Below are positions 20,326 to 31,039 of a stretch of 64,000 nucleotides of DNA, piece after piece. The stretch's first letter is position 1, and every line of letters begins with the position of its first letter. The stretch comes from Gracilaria domingensis (Eukaryota > Rhodophyta > Florideophyceae > Gracilariales > Gracilariaceae). The notes below the pieces were generated by a model. It had not been told where the DNA came from and ran no database searches. It saw only the letters and a list, made by a program, of their open reading frames with translations. The stretch covers positions 1 through 64,000 of the forward strand of contig VCMS01000015.1 of NCBI GenBank assembly GCA_022539475.1, given 5' to 3'. The position numbers and the translations under genes were made by a program.

Positions 20326-23300
20326 ACCTGCATGAAACGGACGAAGTACTTCTGGCAAATGCGTCTCTGGTCCATGGTATCGGATTTCACAGAGATATGA
20401 ACCAAGCCCTAGCCACAATGGAAGCAGAACTCCGAGAAGGTGAGCGAGATGAATTCAAAGGACTCTACATCGACACCTGTGCAAACCGTTCCAGCGTTAT
20501 GTCATATGCTCAATACAAGGCGTACTGTGAACAATTCGACGTACCCTGCCAGATTGACCGAAATAACGTCAAGCGCTTACGAGGAATTGGCGGTAGTAGC
20601 CAACCACTTGGTACTGCGACAATACCTGTACCGTTTAAGGATCTAAACCTGGTGATAGATATTACCTTTCAGATAGTTCAGGACAAGGTACCATCTCTTC
20701 TGAGCATGAAGGATATGATTGAAAATGGTTTGGAGATCAGTTTGCAGCGAAGGGAGGTAATGTACAAGCATTTGCGTCAAGACCTTACGTTTCGGAACTA
20801 TTTTCTCATACACAATTGGAAACGAGAGGACCTGACGTACTCACTGTACACGGAAACAGAACTGCGCAAACTTCACAGAGTGTTTGGTCATCCCAGCGTG
20901 AACGCATTTACAAACCTTCTGAAGAGAGCGCGACCAGATGAGATGGATGCCAAAGTCCGAGAAGCTATAGAAGATCTGACAAAATCCTGTGCTACTTGTG
21001 CTGTGAACGCCCCAAGGCCAAGAAGATTCAAGCTCACAGTTGGTACCGACGATCTGAGATTCAACCACATCGTAGCAGTGGATATCATGTATGTCAACAA
21101 CAAACCAGTATTCCATGCCGTCGACGAAGCTACTCATTTCAATTCCGCCCTATTTCTGAAGCGAGTGACATCTTCTGAAGTCTGGAAGGCTTTTCTACGT
21201 TGCTGGTCCCGTCTATACCTTGGTCCACCTGATTTTTTACGCATTGATCAAGGCAGCAACTTTATTTCCAAAGAGTTTCATGAGCTATCGGAAGCAGAAG
21301 GCATAACAGTTCTTGAGGCCCCAATTGAGTCACCTTCAACAATGACACATGTCGAGCGCTACCACGGGCCACTACGTGTAGCATATACTAAGATACGTGA
21401 ATCACTCCCTCGCGCAGAAACAGACGCCGACTGTCTACAAATGGCGGTTAAATCTATCAACGATACTCTCGGACCAGAAGAATTATGCCCAACTCTACTG
21501 GTATTCGGCTCAATTCCACGACCTGCACGCAGCACGCCCGCCACAGTACAGTTGGAAAGATCCAAGGCAGTTGAAACTGCTACAAAGGCCGTTCAGAAGG
21601 AACACGCAAAACGGAAAGTAGCATTCGGGCTCAAATCGTACAATGGACCAAAGGGAAAGGAATATAGCGAGAAGCTGCAAAGACTGCCTGCAGGTGCTCA
21701 GGTCTATGTTTACCGAGAGAAATCGAAGAAGTGGGAAGGACCTCACACGTTCATCAACATCGATGGTGAGACGGTTGTTGTACAGCTTCCTCATGGTCGC
21801 CGAATTTTTCGCTCTTGTGTAGTGAAACCCGTCATTGAATCTACTCTGGAACAACCCCGAGTAGAGACAGAACAGATCGAAGATACTGTACAGAACAATC
21901 TACCCGAACCCAACCTTCATGAATCAGAAAACGTGCAAGGGAATAATGATGTTTTGTTATCAGACGCGATTCTTTCTGAGATGTTTGGTGAGGACACAGC
22001 TATGAGCACTTTATCCACAGCGAGTGAAGAACACGATTTCATTCAGTCAAGGAAAGACGAGCTAGAGGGGCTGAAGAGACGAGGCACTTTCGAAGTAGTT
22101 GACATTGAGACCGTACCAGAAGGGACAAGAATTTATGGATCGAGGTGGGTGGATATATTGAAGACCGCTAATGGCCGTACGATTGAAAAGTCTCGACTAG
22201 TTGCTCAGAATTACAAGGACCGCGGCGCATTGAATATGGAGACAAGGTCACCAACTGTCAGCAGATTAGGACAAAGATTGGCCATCGCCCTAGCAGCCAT
22301 GTTTGAGACACACGATACATATGTACGAGATATCTCCCAGGCTTACATACAATCGCAGTCGAAAATCGAACGAGACATATTTCTTCGTCCGCAACCCGAG
22401 ATGAAACTAGGAAGGAACAAGGTATTGAAGGTCCTAAAACCACTCTATGGTATCCCGGAGAGCGGACTACACTGGTTTCTTACCTACCAAGAGCACCACA
22501 AGAAACGCCTTAATATGAGACCAACCAATGTAGATCCATGTGTGTTGTATCGACGTAGCGGTTCTAAAGTGGACGGGATGACAATATTACAGGTAGATGA
22601 CTCTTTGGGCATGGGAACGATAACTTTCTAGAAGACGAGGAAAACGAATCCGTTATTTTTCAGTCTAAACCACGAAAAAAAACTTACAGCAGGAGAATCT
22701 ACGACCTTCAATGGCATGAACATAAGGAAAGAAGTGGGTAACATTATGACTGTCACACAGACGGAGAAACTGAAGTCGCTGAAATATCCTGAGAACGCAG
22801 CAGACTTTGCCAGTGTAAGAGCTCAAGTTCAGTATATTGGTTGCTGCACCAGACCAGATATGTGTGCACCTTCTCAAATCTTGGCAAGCGCTGTCAGCAA
22901 ACCTCAAGCTGCCGATCTGAAGCAAATGAAGAAGATCGTTGACCGATGCCGCAGCACAGCAGAAGTAGGGTTAAAGTTTGTTCCATTGGATTTGAATTCG
23001 ACTCGTATCATGCTATTTACGGATTCCTCTTTCGCAAATGTATCTGATCTGAAGTCTCAACTTGGTTTTGTTATTTTACTGGTGGATAAGGATAACAGAG
23101 CAAACATAATACACTACGGCAGCATGAGATGCAAGCGAGTGGCTCGTTCAGTTCTTGCGGCAGAGATCCAAGGATTGGTTTATGGATTTGACAATTGTTA
23201 CGTTGCTCAGAGTATGATACAAGAAGTAACAGGACGGAAGATACCAATCGATGCCTATGTTGATTCTCGTACGCTCTTTAATGTTATAGCCAAGAGTGGC

Positions 23301-23534
23301 TCTACTCTGGAAAAGAGACTTCAAATTGATGTCGCGGCATTGAAGGAAAGCCATTCAAAAGGAGAGCTTCGTTACTTAGCCTGGATACCAGGACTCGAAA
23401 ACGTATCAGACGGTCTGACCAAGGGACTGATTGGGAATACTCATCCGCTATGGAACGTAATGTTGACGAACTCAATCACACTGACACCGACCGGATGGAT
23501 TGAGCGTAAGAAATTATCAAGAATGGATAACTAA
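20322..23534 (+). CDS. pol: Copia-1 pol region: protease, integrase, RT, RNase H
   Basis: Parts in order: protease-like (YIDTCANRSSVM near 20465); integrase with HHCC zinc region (HRVFGHPS to SCATC, about 20870-21000) and catalytic core (AVDIMYV, RIDQGSNFISKEF, HVERYHGPLR); RT (SRWVDILKTANGR, SRLVAQNYKDRG, TYVRDISQAYIQSQ, LKPLYGIPESGLHWF, LQVDDSLG); RNase H (LFTDSSFANVSDLKSQLGF, SVLAAEIQGL). The RT catalytic box reads QVDD rather than the commoner YVDD. The region looks interrupted about once. It is closer in style to red-algal and animal GalEa-like copia elements than to plant ones, but that is an impression and needs a tree. Confidence 0.85.
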
Positions 23535-23576
23535 GACTATGTTTGACAAATTTTGTCAAAAGAAAAGTTTTTGGAG

Positions 23577-24165
23577 TGTAGATTTTTCTATGATTACATG
23601 GGAGGATTTGTATGGACATGCAATACTTATATATGCATAAGCAGCAATGCATATCAGATATTGATTTTGTAATGTTGGAGAGATGTCGATTGCATGGCGG
23701 ATTGGAAGGTGAACAAGAAATAAGTTAGGCAGTAATCGGTATACAAATCAGAAGAGTACATGAAAGAGATAATATATAGAACAGTAGAGTTGTCTTAGAA
23801 AGTAGTATAAATAGGGTGGGTGCGGATACTACATGATTGACCTCCTCGGACAATCATCAAGTAAAAGCAAATAACATCCAACTATCAGGAACCATCTCCG
23901 ATGCGGGAGACCGCGCAACTGAGTTGCAACTACTTGTAGTAAGTTAACGAACCACGAAGCGTTATACACTAACCTTGCGTTTGTATCGACCTCTACTGCG
24001 TGTGGAATCGACAGGTCCGTTCTACCGCAGCACCATTGGGTGCCGCATACCGTTCGCATCTGTGAGAATAAAGGACGTACGAAAACAGCCTCACTGGGGG
24101 CCGTGGATACTGATCTTTATTGAATTGTCACCGGCTTCGAGCCGATTGAAGCCCAGGTTTCGACA
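23577..24165 (+). repeat. Copia-1 3' LTR
   Basis: Same 589 bases as 18376-18964. Its right end, read on the minus strand, supplies the last codons and stop of the zinc-finger gene at 24128-25426. Confidence 0.93.
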
Positions 24166-25426
24166 GGTTTAAGTCGACACCATGTACATAGCGGCAGTGT
24201 CTTGCAAGTATGTACGATGAAGAGAACTTCTTACTGCAAATCGGGCATTCATGTGCAGGAACAGTTTCTCTTGTATCAACTCCCATATGCGTCTGTTGAT
24301 GTACGACAAGCCGGGACTCGAAGGAATTTGCAAACTGACACCGGGGATGGTGGCATCGAAATTCGGTGCTCGAACATGCTCTGACGTGACTCTGATAATT
24401 TGAATTTGCTATGAGTCGATAGCAATTCGCGCACTCAGTATAGCGAGAGGAAACGGAGGAAGATGGAACTGCAACGGTTCTTCTCTCGGATGAGCCACTC
24501 CGTTGCTGAGACTGAGCAGTACTGGAACCAGGCAGCCCTCGTTCATGGGAGGCACCGCTACTTGGGCCCGCCGCTGCTCGCTGATGAGCGGGACTGGTGC
24601 TGGGACCCGCAGTAGCTACTTGCGCCCTCTGATTCCACTGTTCCGTGTGGGTTGGCTGATTCCGAGCACTGTGAGCACTCGTGCTTGGTTGCCGCCAGTT
24701 CGGGTCACGGCTGTTTGCCAAGTCCGCAAGGGCTTGGAAGCTAGGAGGATTTTGGGATTGAATGGGTGGTTTTCTGAGCGAGGCGTATCTGTGGAGAAAC
24801 TGAAACGTCTGTGAAGCACAAGTTGCTCAAGGACGTTGCAGTCTAGCTACACTGCAACGTCCGCATGGAGCAACATGGTGCAAGACGTTGTGCTGCACAC
24901 TGTGCAGTGATGAGCAGCGACAAGTCAGCAGAGCGTTCCAAACGGACTGCTCTCTAAATTGTTAGAGAGAAAGCACCGAAAATACAAACATTCGTTGTAG
25001 TCTGTGACTTAGTTGCTGGAAGCTAGCGATAGATAAAAAGGTAGCTCGAGAAGTAAACTGTGAATCGAGTAGTCGATCTAACCTTTGTGAGACCCACCGT
25101 TCTACCTTTCTACAGTATCTATGGCTTTCTCTACGCACGTCTTCTATTGAAGGTAGACGCTGCATGTGTCGATTTTGGGAAGCAGATAGGAGTAAATCAC
25201 CGAACGAAGGAGATGCATTCGGATTCGAAGCTTGAGGAGCAGGGCGATATATTTGACTGCGCTCAAGAATTTGGCTCACTGAAGGGAGACTCGAATTGGC
25301 ATTCGAGTTGGAGGCGGCAGAGGCGGAGGAATTGAAAGAGCTCTGGCTTCTATTTCTGCTGCCTTTCGATACCTTTTTTCGACTGTCCGCTTTGTCACGG
25401 GAATTGTGTCGGTTATCGCGGTCCAT
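24128..25426 (-). CDS. Two-exon C2H2 zinc-finger protein with copia-derived C-terminus
   Basis: Predicted as exon 1 25426-25083 and exon 2 24788-24128, with a 294-base GT-AG intron (donor AAAG|GTTAGA, acceptor CTCCACAG|A). Exon 1 ends in codon phase 2 and exon 2 opens with the one base needed, and exon 2 has no ATG of its own, which supports the join. Exon 1 (114 codons) starts MDRDNRHNSRDK and is Ser/Asn/Arg-rich. Exon 2 carries a Ser/Gln-rich stretch, then three fingers: CANCYRLI...HVRAC (C2HC), CHHPRCQF...HQQTH and CPICSKKF...HCRYVH (C2H2). Probably a nucleic-acid-binding nuclear protein. Copia-1 lies just after the third finger; the final residues and stop are read from its LTR. Without the insertion the stop would lie about three codons further, so the folded part is intact. 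Confidence 0.62.
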
Positions 25427-25848
25427 TGGTACAGAACTCGAGTTTTTTTCTAGGAATAGTTAGGTCAGAAAGGGCTTGCTGCTTTTTGTATGTATGCTTA
25501 ACTGTTTTGTCTATGTAATTGCTTCGTGCCAGGATGTGCTTCATGCGAGAAGTGTATTTGTGTACATTCAGTTGTCTCCCCACAGTCGTTTTGAAAGAAA
25601 CAGCGTGGGACATTGCGAGGCTTCAGCAAATCGAAGATGCTCACGAATATCATCTGTTTCCTCTCGTAAAGGGCATCTGACTTGCATGATGAATTAGGGA
25701 AATTTATGAATACAAAGTCGAAAGCAAGGCTGATCGACATGGAGAAAGTAATAGACGGGATTCAATTGTGAAAGTTTCGTCTTTAGAACTTTTCATGACT
25801 TGACGTGTATTTCCGGATCGTCGGGTGAAGCATGTAATATGTGGTATA
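25427..25848. other. Intergenic region upstream of the zinc-finger gene
   Basis: Probable promoter side of the minus-strand zinc-finger gene. No clear TATA box and no supported ORF. Confidence 0.4.
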
Positions 25849-26133
25849 TTATTGCAAGCATGCGACGTGACTTTGTGTGCCCCCGACGTTCAGAACCGAC
25901 ATGCGTCCGCTGTGTTGCGTGTTGTTGCAGTTGGTTTGACCGCGTTCACGCTGATATTTGTCGGGAACGCACGGTTCGCAGTGTCGGTCTCCAGCCTCAA
26001 AGAGCATTGTATGACAGATTTCACAGAGTCCGTTTGCCTCGTGGCCCCATCCGGAAACGCATGGATTGCTTGGCAGTACAAGGGGAGGGGAGAAGAGGAG
26101 GCACAAGATGGGGAGGGAAATATATGCAAGCAT
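25849..26133 (-). pseudogene. Truncated paralogue of the secreted CxxC-repeat protein
   Basis: From ATG 26133 the frame gives 94 residues: a signal peptide (ISLPILCLLFSPPLVLP) and then about 50 residues closely matching the start of the protein at 16483-17430 (SNPCVSGWGHEANGLCEIC; DKYQRERGQTNCN). After that the similarity stops and an unrelated tail follows. It keeps only four CxxC-type pairs of the seventeen. It is most likely a broken duplicate, though the short frame is open and could make a small secreted Cys-rich protein. Confidence 0.65.
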
Positions 26134-26560
26134 ATGTACGTTAGGGAGGAGAACTGTGCTGAGCTTGGGCAGGGCGGAGAAAGTTCTTGAAAGTTTTTGG
26201 TTGTGTACACGTGCACAACGGATTCCATCATCGTCAACCGTGAAGATGGTGAGCTCGGCGAGTCTGCCGGCCGTTTCCACGGGCTGCGTCGCGCCTCTTC
26301 GGACTTTCGAACGACACGCGCCGTTGAGCTTGGTGAAAGCTCTGCAAAGACAGAACTGTAAGGCCACAAACATCACGGACTCGGACTGCTGTAAAGAAGG
26401 CTTCACGTTTCGGCTGTAAGCCGCGAGGATCCACGTTGACACGGATGGGAGAAGCAGGGCCTTCTTTTTGTTGACCGAAGCTTTCCGTTCGTTCGTTCGT
26501 TCGTTCCTTCATACATCGCGGATTGTTCCCGTCGCAGCGAAGGACCTTGAGTGCTTTGGA
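25921..26560 (-). repeat. Second copy of the segmental duplication
   Basis: Same orientation as 17220-17840. It covers the 5' coding part and about 400 bases of upstream sequence, so any promoter may have been copied too. A short (TTCG)n run sits at its outer edge near 26489-26508. Confidence 0.75.
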
Positions 26561-26626
26561 TCGCGGTGGTGGTGTAGACAGTCATGTGTAAAGCATCTCG
26601 CAATGAAGCACAACTTCAAGCAATGA

Positions 26627-26926
26627 ATGCGCTTGACAAAAGACTGGTTTGGTCGGGTGCAGGGTGTTTCCATGGAGCGATCGCGGCGCGAGCTACGAGT
26701 AACAAGTAAGATATTAAGCCGACTCGAAAATCTAGTTCGCGAGTTGTACCTGAATTGCAGCGAAGAAAAGGCAGCTAACCTGCAAGGTAGACGAACAACT
26801 CGAAAGAATGAGCAAGCCACTGTACGATTGTCAAGGGAGAAACGAGAGCTTGGACACGTTCAAAAGCGTATAAAGAGAAGAGACAAGCAAATCAGATTTA
26901 TTGAACACGCTGCAGTAGCTATTTGA
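26627..26926 (+). CDS. Small basic, coiled-coil-like hypothetical protein
   Basis: 99 residues from an ATG, highly charged (Arg/Lys/Glu), with heptad-like stretches in LSRLENLVRELYLN and LSREKRELGHVQKRIKRRD. No domain recognised. It may be a real small gene or chance; the opposite strand has a frame of similar size. Confidence 0.25.
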   Translation: MRLTKDWFGRVQGVSMERSRRELRVTSKILSRLENLVRELYLNCSEEKAANLQGRRTTRKNEQATVRLSREKRELGHVQKRIKRRDKQIRFIEHAAVAI

Positions 26927-27080
26927 TTCCATGTCACCAGAAAACAGAACGTTATGCCTCGTGGCGTACGCAAGAACATTGAGGTATACGCAAATCCATC
27001 ATAAAGTTGACGAGTTCAGTTTCCTTTTTGCAGCCCCCAGAAGCTTTCACTCTATCCATTCTTCCGCGCCTCCATTTCGG

Positions 27081-27377
27081 TCACTCGCTCTGCGAACCGG
27101 AGTTGGGCTGCGCGTGGTTGGCGCACTGACCATGTGGGTGGCAGCTCATACGCAAACGGCATCCTCCATGGTGTGTCCCGTGCGAGTGGTGTCCGTGCGA
27201 ATGATGTCCGTGACAATGGTTTCCATGCGAATGATGAGCGTTCGAGTGATGTCCATGCGAGTGATGTGCCTGGGATTGGCAATTCCTACGAGAATGACAT
27301 TTGCCGTGCGAGTGACACCAACCGCGGTTAACGCTCATGCAGATATTGGGATATCTGCACCACAAATACGTGTACAT
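27081..27377 (-). CDS. His-rich repeat protein, possible metal binder
   Basis: 98 residues from ATG 27377, the first ATG after a TATA box at 27579-27590 on this strand. The middle is a run of HHSHG-type repeats (QAHHSHGHHSNAHHSHGNHC and on to HGTHHGG) flanked by Cys-containing ends, about 26 His in all. At DNA level it is a tandem array of a roughly 15-base unit. Such His/Cys-rich proteins often bind Zn, Ni or Cu; that role is an inference. No signal peptide is visible. The opposite strand is also open, so coding strand was chosen from the promoter and composition. Confidence 0.4.
   Translation of the reverse strand: MYTYLWCRYPNICMSVNRGWCHSHGKCHSRRNCQSQAHHSHGHHSNAHHSHGNHCHGHHSHGHHSHGTHHGGCRLRMSCHPHGQCANHAQPNSGSQSE
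27150..27310. repeat. Tandem array of a ~15-base unit (GTCCGTGCGAATGAT type)
   Basis: About ten degenerate copies of GT(G/C)(T/C)(C/G)(C/A)(G/A)TGCGA(G/A)TG(A/G)T. On the minus strand it encodes the HHSHG repeats. Confidence 0.65.
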
Positions 27378-27578
27378 GTTGAACGGTGGAAGGGATGGCA
27401 GCTCCTGTGCGAGATGGGTTCGACTTGATGAAGATTGTGACGAGATCAGGAAAAGAACAGATAAAGCGAGGACAGGATTATGAGAACGGCGTACGATCGA
27501 GGAAGTTGGCGGTGGGCCAGATTTGAGAACGACGACGAAATTTTTGTGGAGATGATGCCCAGCTTGATGGGTGCCCTT

Positions 27579-27590
27579 GCTTTTATAGAC
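27579..27590 (-). promoter_or_regulatory. TATA box upstream of the His-rich ORF
   Basis: GTCTATAAAAGC on the minus strand. No ATG occurs on this strand between it and 27377, leaving a 5' leader of about 180 bases. Confidence 0.4.
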
Positions 27591-28211
27591 TGTTGATGAC
27601 TGTGACAGACGCGTGGCGCTTGTCGAGCTTCAGTACGCGGCGTCGAGCTCCTCTCTATCGTGTTGCGGGTAGCCGCACGTACCTGCGTGCTGTACCTCTA
27701 CAACATTCCCGTGCGGGCGCGCCGGACGTGCATACTTGTTTCACTTTGCTGCATGGCTACTTTTGTTCAACACTTGTGCTCGGCCGTTCTCATCGCGGTG
27801 TAACTCGGCTGTGCTCTGCTCGGCCGAGCTCTTGTCGCAAAGCCGGTGACAGCTCAAAAGGTGAGATGGCCGACACTGTAAGTTTGCAGGGAAGGCACGC
27901 GTTTTTTCAAAGATGTTGCAAAATTTGGACGAAAAGCTTACAGCTTTTTCGTTCCAGCTGGAATGCTGGAAGGCGCCGTCTTCACCGACCGCATCTGCAA
28001 CCTCCATGCGGTTTTACTTCTTCACGCAGCGAAGCGATCACTTGTTCGCTCTTCCTACAAGTACCGTAGTCGCAACATGGACAGCACCGCCGTCCGGTCT
28101 CTGTGTTAGTCCCATCCTTCACGGTGTTGTTTGTCATTGCCCACTGCTTTCAACAGATCGCAAAATTGTGCGCGGGTCTCGCAAGAAAAAGCTTCCCGTT
28201 CTGAATTCGAT

Positions 28212-28391
28212 ATGGTACGCCTCATATTTATCTACCTTCTGCTCGTGCTCGTTGTGCTGAATGCTGCTTCCGCGAAAAGATGCCGCCCGTGTCGCAGACA
28301 GCATTGTTCGTGCATGGGAAGGAAGCATATGCAAAGAACTGCGATTCGCCGGTGTGATCGAACTGGCCCGGGAACAAACTGCAGAGATTAG
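28212..28391 (+). CDS. Secreted basic six-cysteine peptide (defensin-like)
   Basis: 59 residues. The frame is also open upstream to another ATG, but the ATG at 28212 begins an excellent signal peptide (VRLIFIYLLLVLVVLNAASA, residues 2-21). The mature part is about 38 residues, strongly basic, with six Cys in the pattern C-x2-C-x4-C-x-C-x12-C-x8-C. This is the size and make-up of small disulfide-stabilised antimicrobial or signalling peptides, but the spacing does not match a family I can name. It lies 200 bases beyond the convergent end of the beta-propeller gene. Confidence 0.55.
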   Translation: MVRLIFIYLLLVLVVLNAASAKRCRPCRRQHCSCMGRKHMQRTAIRRCDRTGPGTNCRD

Positions 28392-28589
28392 GACGAAGAC
28401 GCGAAGCACATGTGAATCGAGATAAAATCTTATCATTTTCGTGGATCATTATCAGAGTCAACACCGGTTAATGTTCATCTTATTAAATGGTTGCCTGATA
28501 TAACATTGCCTGTTTGTCGACAAAATCTAAGTAATTTGTCCACTACTGAGGCGGCGTAAGATATATGATTGAGTCGCTGCACCAATGAG

Positions 28590-29891
28590 TTAGAAAGCAA
28601 CGATTCCCTGAGTGTTGAAATCAGGAACATTCATCGGGTTCTGAATCTCCGTTAGACTTCCACCCTCTCCAATTTCGAAAGCCCCGACAGATCCCTCAAA
28701 CAGTTGGTACAAGAACTTGCTATCTCTGGATCTCCACAAATCAACGGGACTAGGTCCAGTTGCCCCAACTTCTTCTTCAAGCGTAGAAATCCCCTTATCG
28801 AACGAGAACACGGAAACAGAGTCTGAAAGTGTATTAGAAACCCAGTAGTGTTTCAAATCAGCTGAGAACTCAACCCAACAGGGGGCCAATTGGCCTGAAG
28901 CAACGGATGGTCCAACGGGAACGTCAAGCTGCACCGGGAAAAGGCGGCTTTGGGAGTCAAGTCGCCACGTTGAGACCGAACCAGCTTGGTCCAAACCAGC
29001 CATGCCATCAGGACCAGCCAGAAAACGTACTTCCGGCACGACTAAGTACTGCACGCCCCGAGATCGCACAATCTCGAAACCAATTACGGCCGGAAGATTA
29101 CGACCTTCGGCGTTGTTAAGCTCTGTCGAAGTAACAATGGATACGGGTTCGGCGCTGAGAAGGAAGCGTGAATTGACACTGAAGACGAACATTTCTTCAA
29201 CTTTGCCCTTCTCTAGGGCATTGACGCTGGAGGAAAGAGAAGAGACAACCAAAGAGCGGCCATCAGGCGAAAACTGAATACCTCCCGGGCGGAAAGTGAG
29301 ATTTCGGCCACTGCGTGGAATGGGAACCAGTTTTCCATTGCCAAGCAGAATAAATCCTGAAAGGACTCCTTCCTGAGCCATGGGACTGTCAAATTCACCA
29401 TCTCCATCGACGCTCACGACGTAGACCATTCTTCCAGACACTGCGACGGAGATTGGTCCAAATCCGAGAACGGGCTGTACATGGACGAGACGCAAAGAGA
29501 AATCGGGCTGCACGCGGAGGACTGAAACAGAGTTGCTGCCTGCATTGACAGCCAGTACGAATCTGTTATCCGATGTGATAACGAGGGCGAAGGATGAGAA
29601 AAGCGTGTCAGAATCCGGGAGGAAATTGACAACAGCTCCTTTTCCACCGGTCTTCACGCCGGCATCGATCAACTGAAGGGTGCCATTCGGTCGACGCGCA
29701 TAAGTGACGATTGTGTTCTCATCTATATCGTTGGACATAGCATACACGCCGCCCACGAATTCAGCGGAGCTCCTTGATGGCCTCAAGTTGCCCAAACCGA
29801 TTCTGCGGGGCGCATTTACTGCAGATGAGCATGAGAGCAGACATGCGGTGAGCAAAGCGGTGATGAACAACGGGAATTTAGCCATGGCCAT
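28590..29891 (-). CDS. Secreted seven-bladed beta-propeller (lactonase / carboxymuconate cyclase-like)
   Basis: 433 residues from ATG 29891, or 431 from ATG 29885; a further upstream TTG is unlikely. Residues 1-26 form a signal peptide (KFPLFITALLTACLLSC). The rest has repeating blade patterns of the lactonase family (Pfam 10282-type, 3-carboxy-cis,cis-muconate cyclase-like): VYAMSNDIDENTIVTYAR, FALVITSDNRFVLAVNAGSN, SVSVLRV, GPISVAVSGRMVYVVS, GIQFSPDGRSLVVSS, HYWVSNTLSDSVSVFSFD, SKFLYQLFEGSVGAFEI. Family members include sugar lactonases and secreted proteins of unknown activity. The length is near the family norm. The fold is well supported; the reaction is not. Confidence 0.85.
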   Translation of the reverse strand: MAMAKFPLFITALLTACLLSCSSAVNAPRRIGLGNLRPSRSSAEFVGGVYAMSNDIDENTIVTYARRPNGTLQLIDAGVKTGGKGAVVNFLPDSDTLFSSFALVITSDNRFVLAVNAGSNSVSVLRVQPDFSLRLVHVQPVLGFGPISVAVSGRMVYVVSVDGDGEFDSPMAQEGVLSGFILLGNGKLVPIPRSGRNLTFRPGGIQFSPDGRSLVVSSLSSSVNALEKGKVEEMFVFSVNSRFLLSAEPVSIVTSTELNNAEGRNLPAVIGFEIVRSRGVQYLVVPEVRFLAGPDGMAGLDQAGSVSTWRLDSQSRLFPVQLDVPVGPSVASGQLAPCWVEFSADLKHYWVSNTLSDSVSVFSFDKGISTLEEEVGATGPSPVDLWRSRDSKFLYQLFEGSVGAFEIGEGGSLTEIQNPMNVPDFNTQGIVAF

Positions 29892-29959
29892 GATTTGCTG
29901 GTCTGTGGGATGAAGAGGCAAATGAGATGTTGAAGGAGATGGCCGAGGGTGCTAAGTGT

Positions 29960-29972
29960 TCTTTTTAAAGAG
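29960..29972 (-). promoter_or_regulatory. TATA-like element of the beta-propeller gene
   Basis: TCTTTAAAAAGAA on the minus strand, about 75 bases upstream of the ATG; weak match. Confidence 0.3.
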
Positions 29973-29989
29973 ATCGGGTTTGAATGCGT

Positions 29990-30875
29990 TAATCTGAATA
30001 TCAGAGACTCTCTGGGGTTTCACCTATACATTTTGTTGCAATTCAGATATACGGTGAGGCGACGGACTTCACACAGCTTCGATGGAAGAATTTGGAGAAA
30101 ATCATCATTAGCTGGACACATGATCAGCAAGTGTCACATTCGTGGTGTCCCTCTGTAATTGCACTCGCTTCCGCACATGCCCATGCGTTGAGGATTTGGT
30201 GATATGCGGAGTGTATGATTGGCTTGCGTAATCTATGAAGCTACACGTACACGTACTGAAAGTACGGAAGGTTATTTAGCTATATCCATACGGTGATATT
30301 GTGCCCAATGGCATTGCAGATGTTTCGTCATCACAGTTACTCGCCGCTCGGGAGCTTCCCCGCGAGGCGTCTTCGGCTAACGCATACGAAACCCTTGTAG
30401 CTTGCGTTGTTCACAGCTCACGAATTTGTCGACAGCAGTTGATCTGCTCGCTGAGCAGGGCTCGTAAATGTCACCAATTCTACGCTGCTCTCGGAGAAAC
30501 TCGGTTACGCGACGCACACGCGGCCACGCCGACAGCAACAAGTTCGAAGAAAGCGCTCACGGCCAACTGGCGAGGAGCTCAACATGGCGCAGCCGAATGG
30601 TCAGATAGAGCTTGATCGCTCCTGACAGCTGCGAAGGAGCTCGCCGACGTCAGTGTCGCTGACGCCTCATGGTGTGCGCGCGATGGCGCCATTATGGCGC
30701 TGGGGTCCTGAGAAGGTGGGGGCGCGCGGTGCGTGGGCGCGCGCGCCAATTGCTGTGGCTGCCGGCAACAATGGGCCAACAAACTACAGTGGCATCAAAT
30801 TTTTTCAACATATTTTTGTTGGATTTCGTGCCACGCACTTGATGTCTGGCGCGCCAAGAGATCGATGACATGATG
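29990..30875. other. Intergenic; GC-rich second half
   Basis: A frame of 104 codons at 30301-30615 is open, but its composition is not convincing. 30620-30760 is GC-rich with GCGCGC runs. No recognised product. Confidence 0.4.
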
Positions 30876-31036
30876 ACCTCACAATATTATTGCAATATAT
30901 TGCTCTACAGAACGCGATATCCAATATTGGCTATCAAACTAATTTTTGCGCAATAAATATTGCAATATAAGAACTTATCGGCAATATTACTGCAATAATA
31001 TCAGACAATAGCAATAAGTTGTCAATTGAACTCATG
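30876..31036. repeat. AT-rich dispersed repeat, copy A
   Basis: About 160 bases almost identical to 59334-59490, built on CAATATTATTGCAATATATTGC, GGCTATCAAACTAATTTTTG and CTGCAATAATATCAGACA. It looks like one end of a MITE-like element; the other end is not seen here. Confidence 0.75.
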
Positions 31037-31039
31037 CTT

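Larger units (their letters stand above)
18376..24165 (+). mobile_element. Copia-1: full-length Ty1/copia element, young
   Basis: Seen: two 589-base LTRs (TGTAG...CGACA) that appear identical, flanked by the 5-base duplication GGTTT (18371-18375 and 24166-24170). Order is gag, then protease-integrase-RT-RNase H, which is the copia order. The Gag has no zinc knuckle. Identical LTRs mean a very recent insertion. The pol region looks interrupted about once; otherwise the element looks whole. It lies in the last codons of the minus-strand zinc-finger gene. Confidence 0.93.

Noticed and set aside
30301-30615. 104-codon ORF in the GC-rich intergenic region
   Set aside because: No domain, no signal peptide, no promoter signal; composition explains the open frame.
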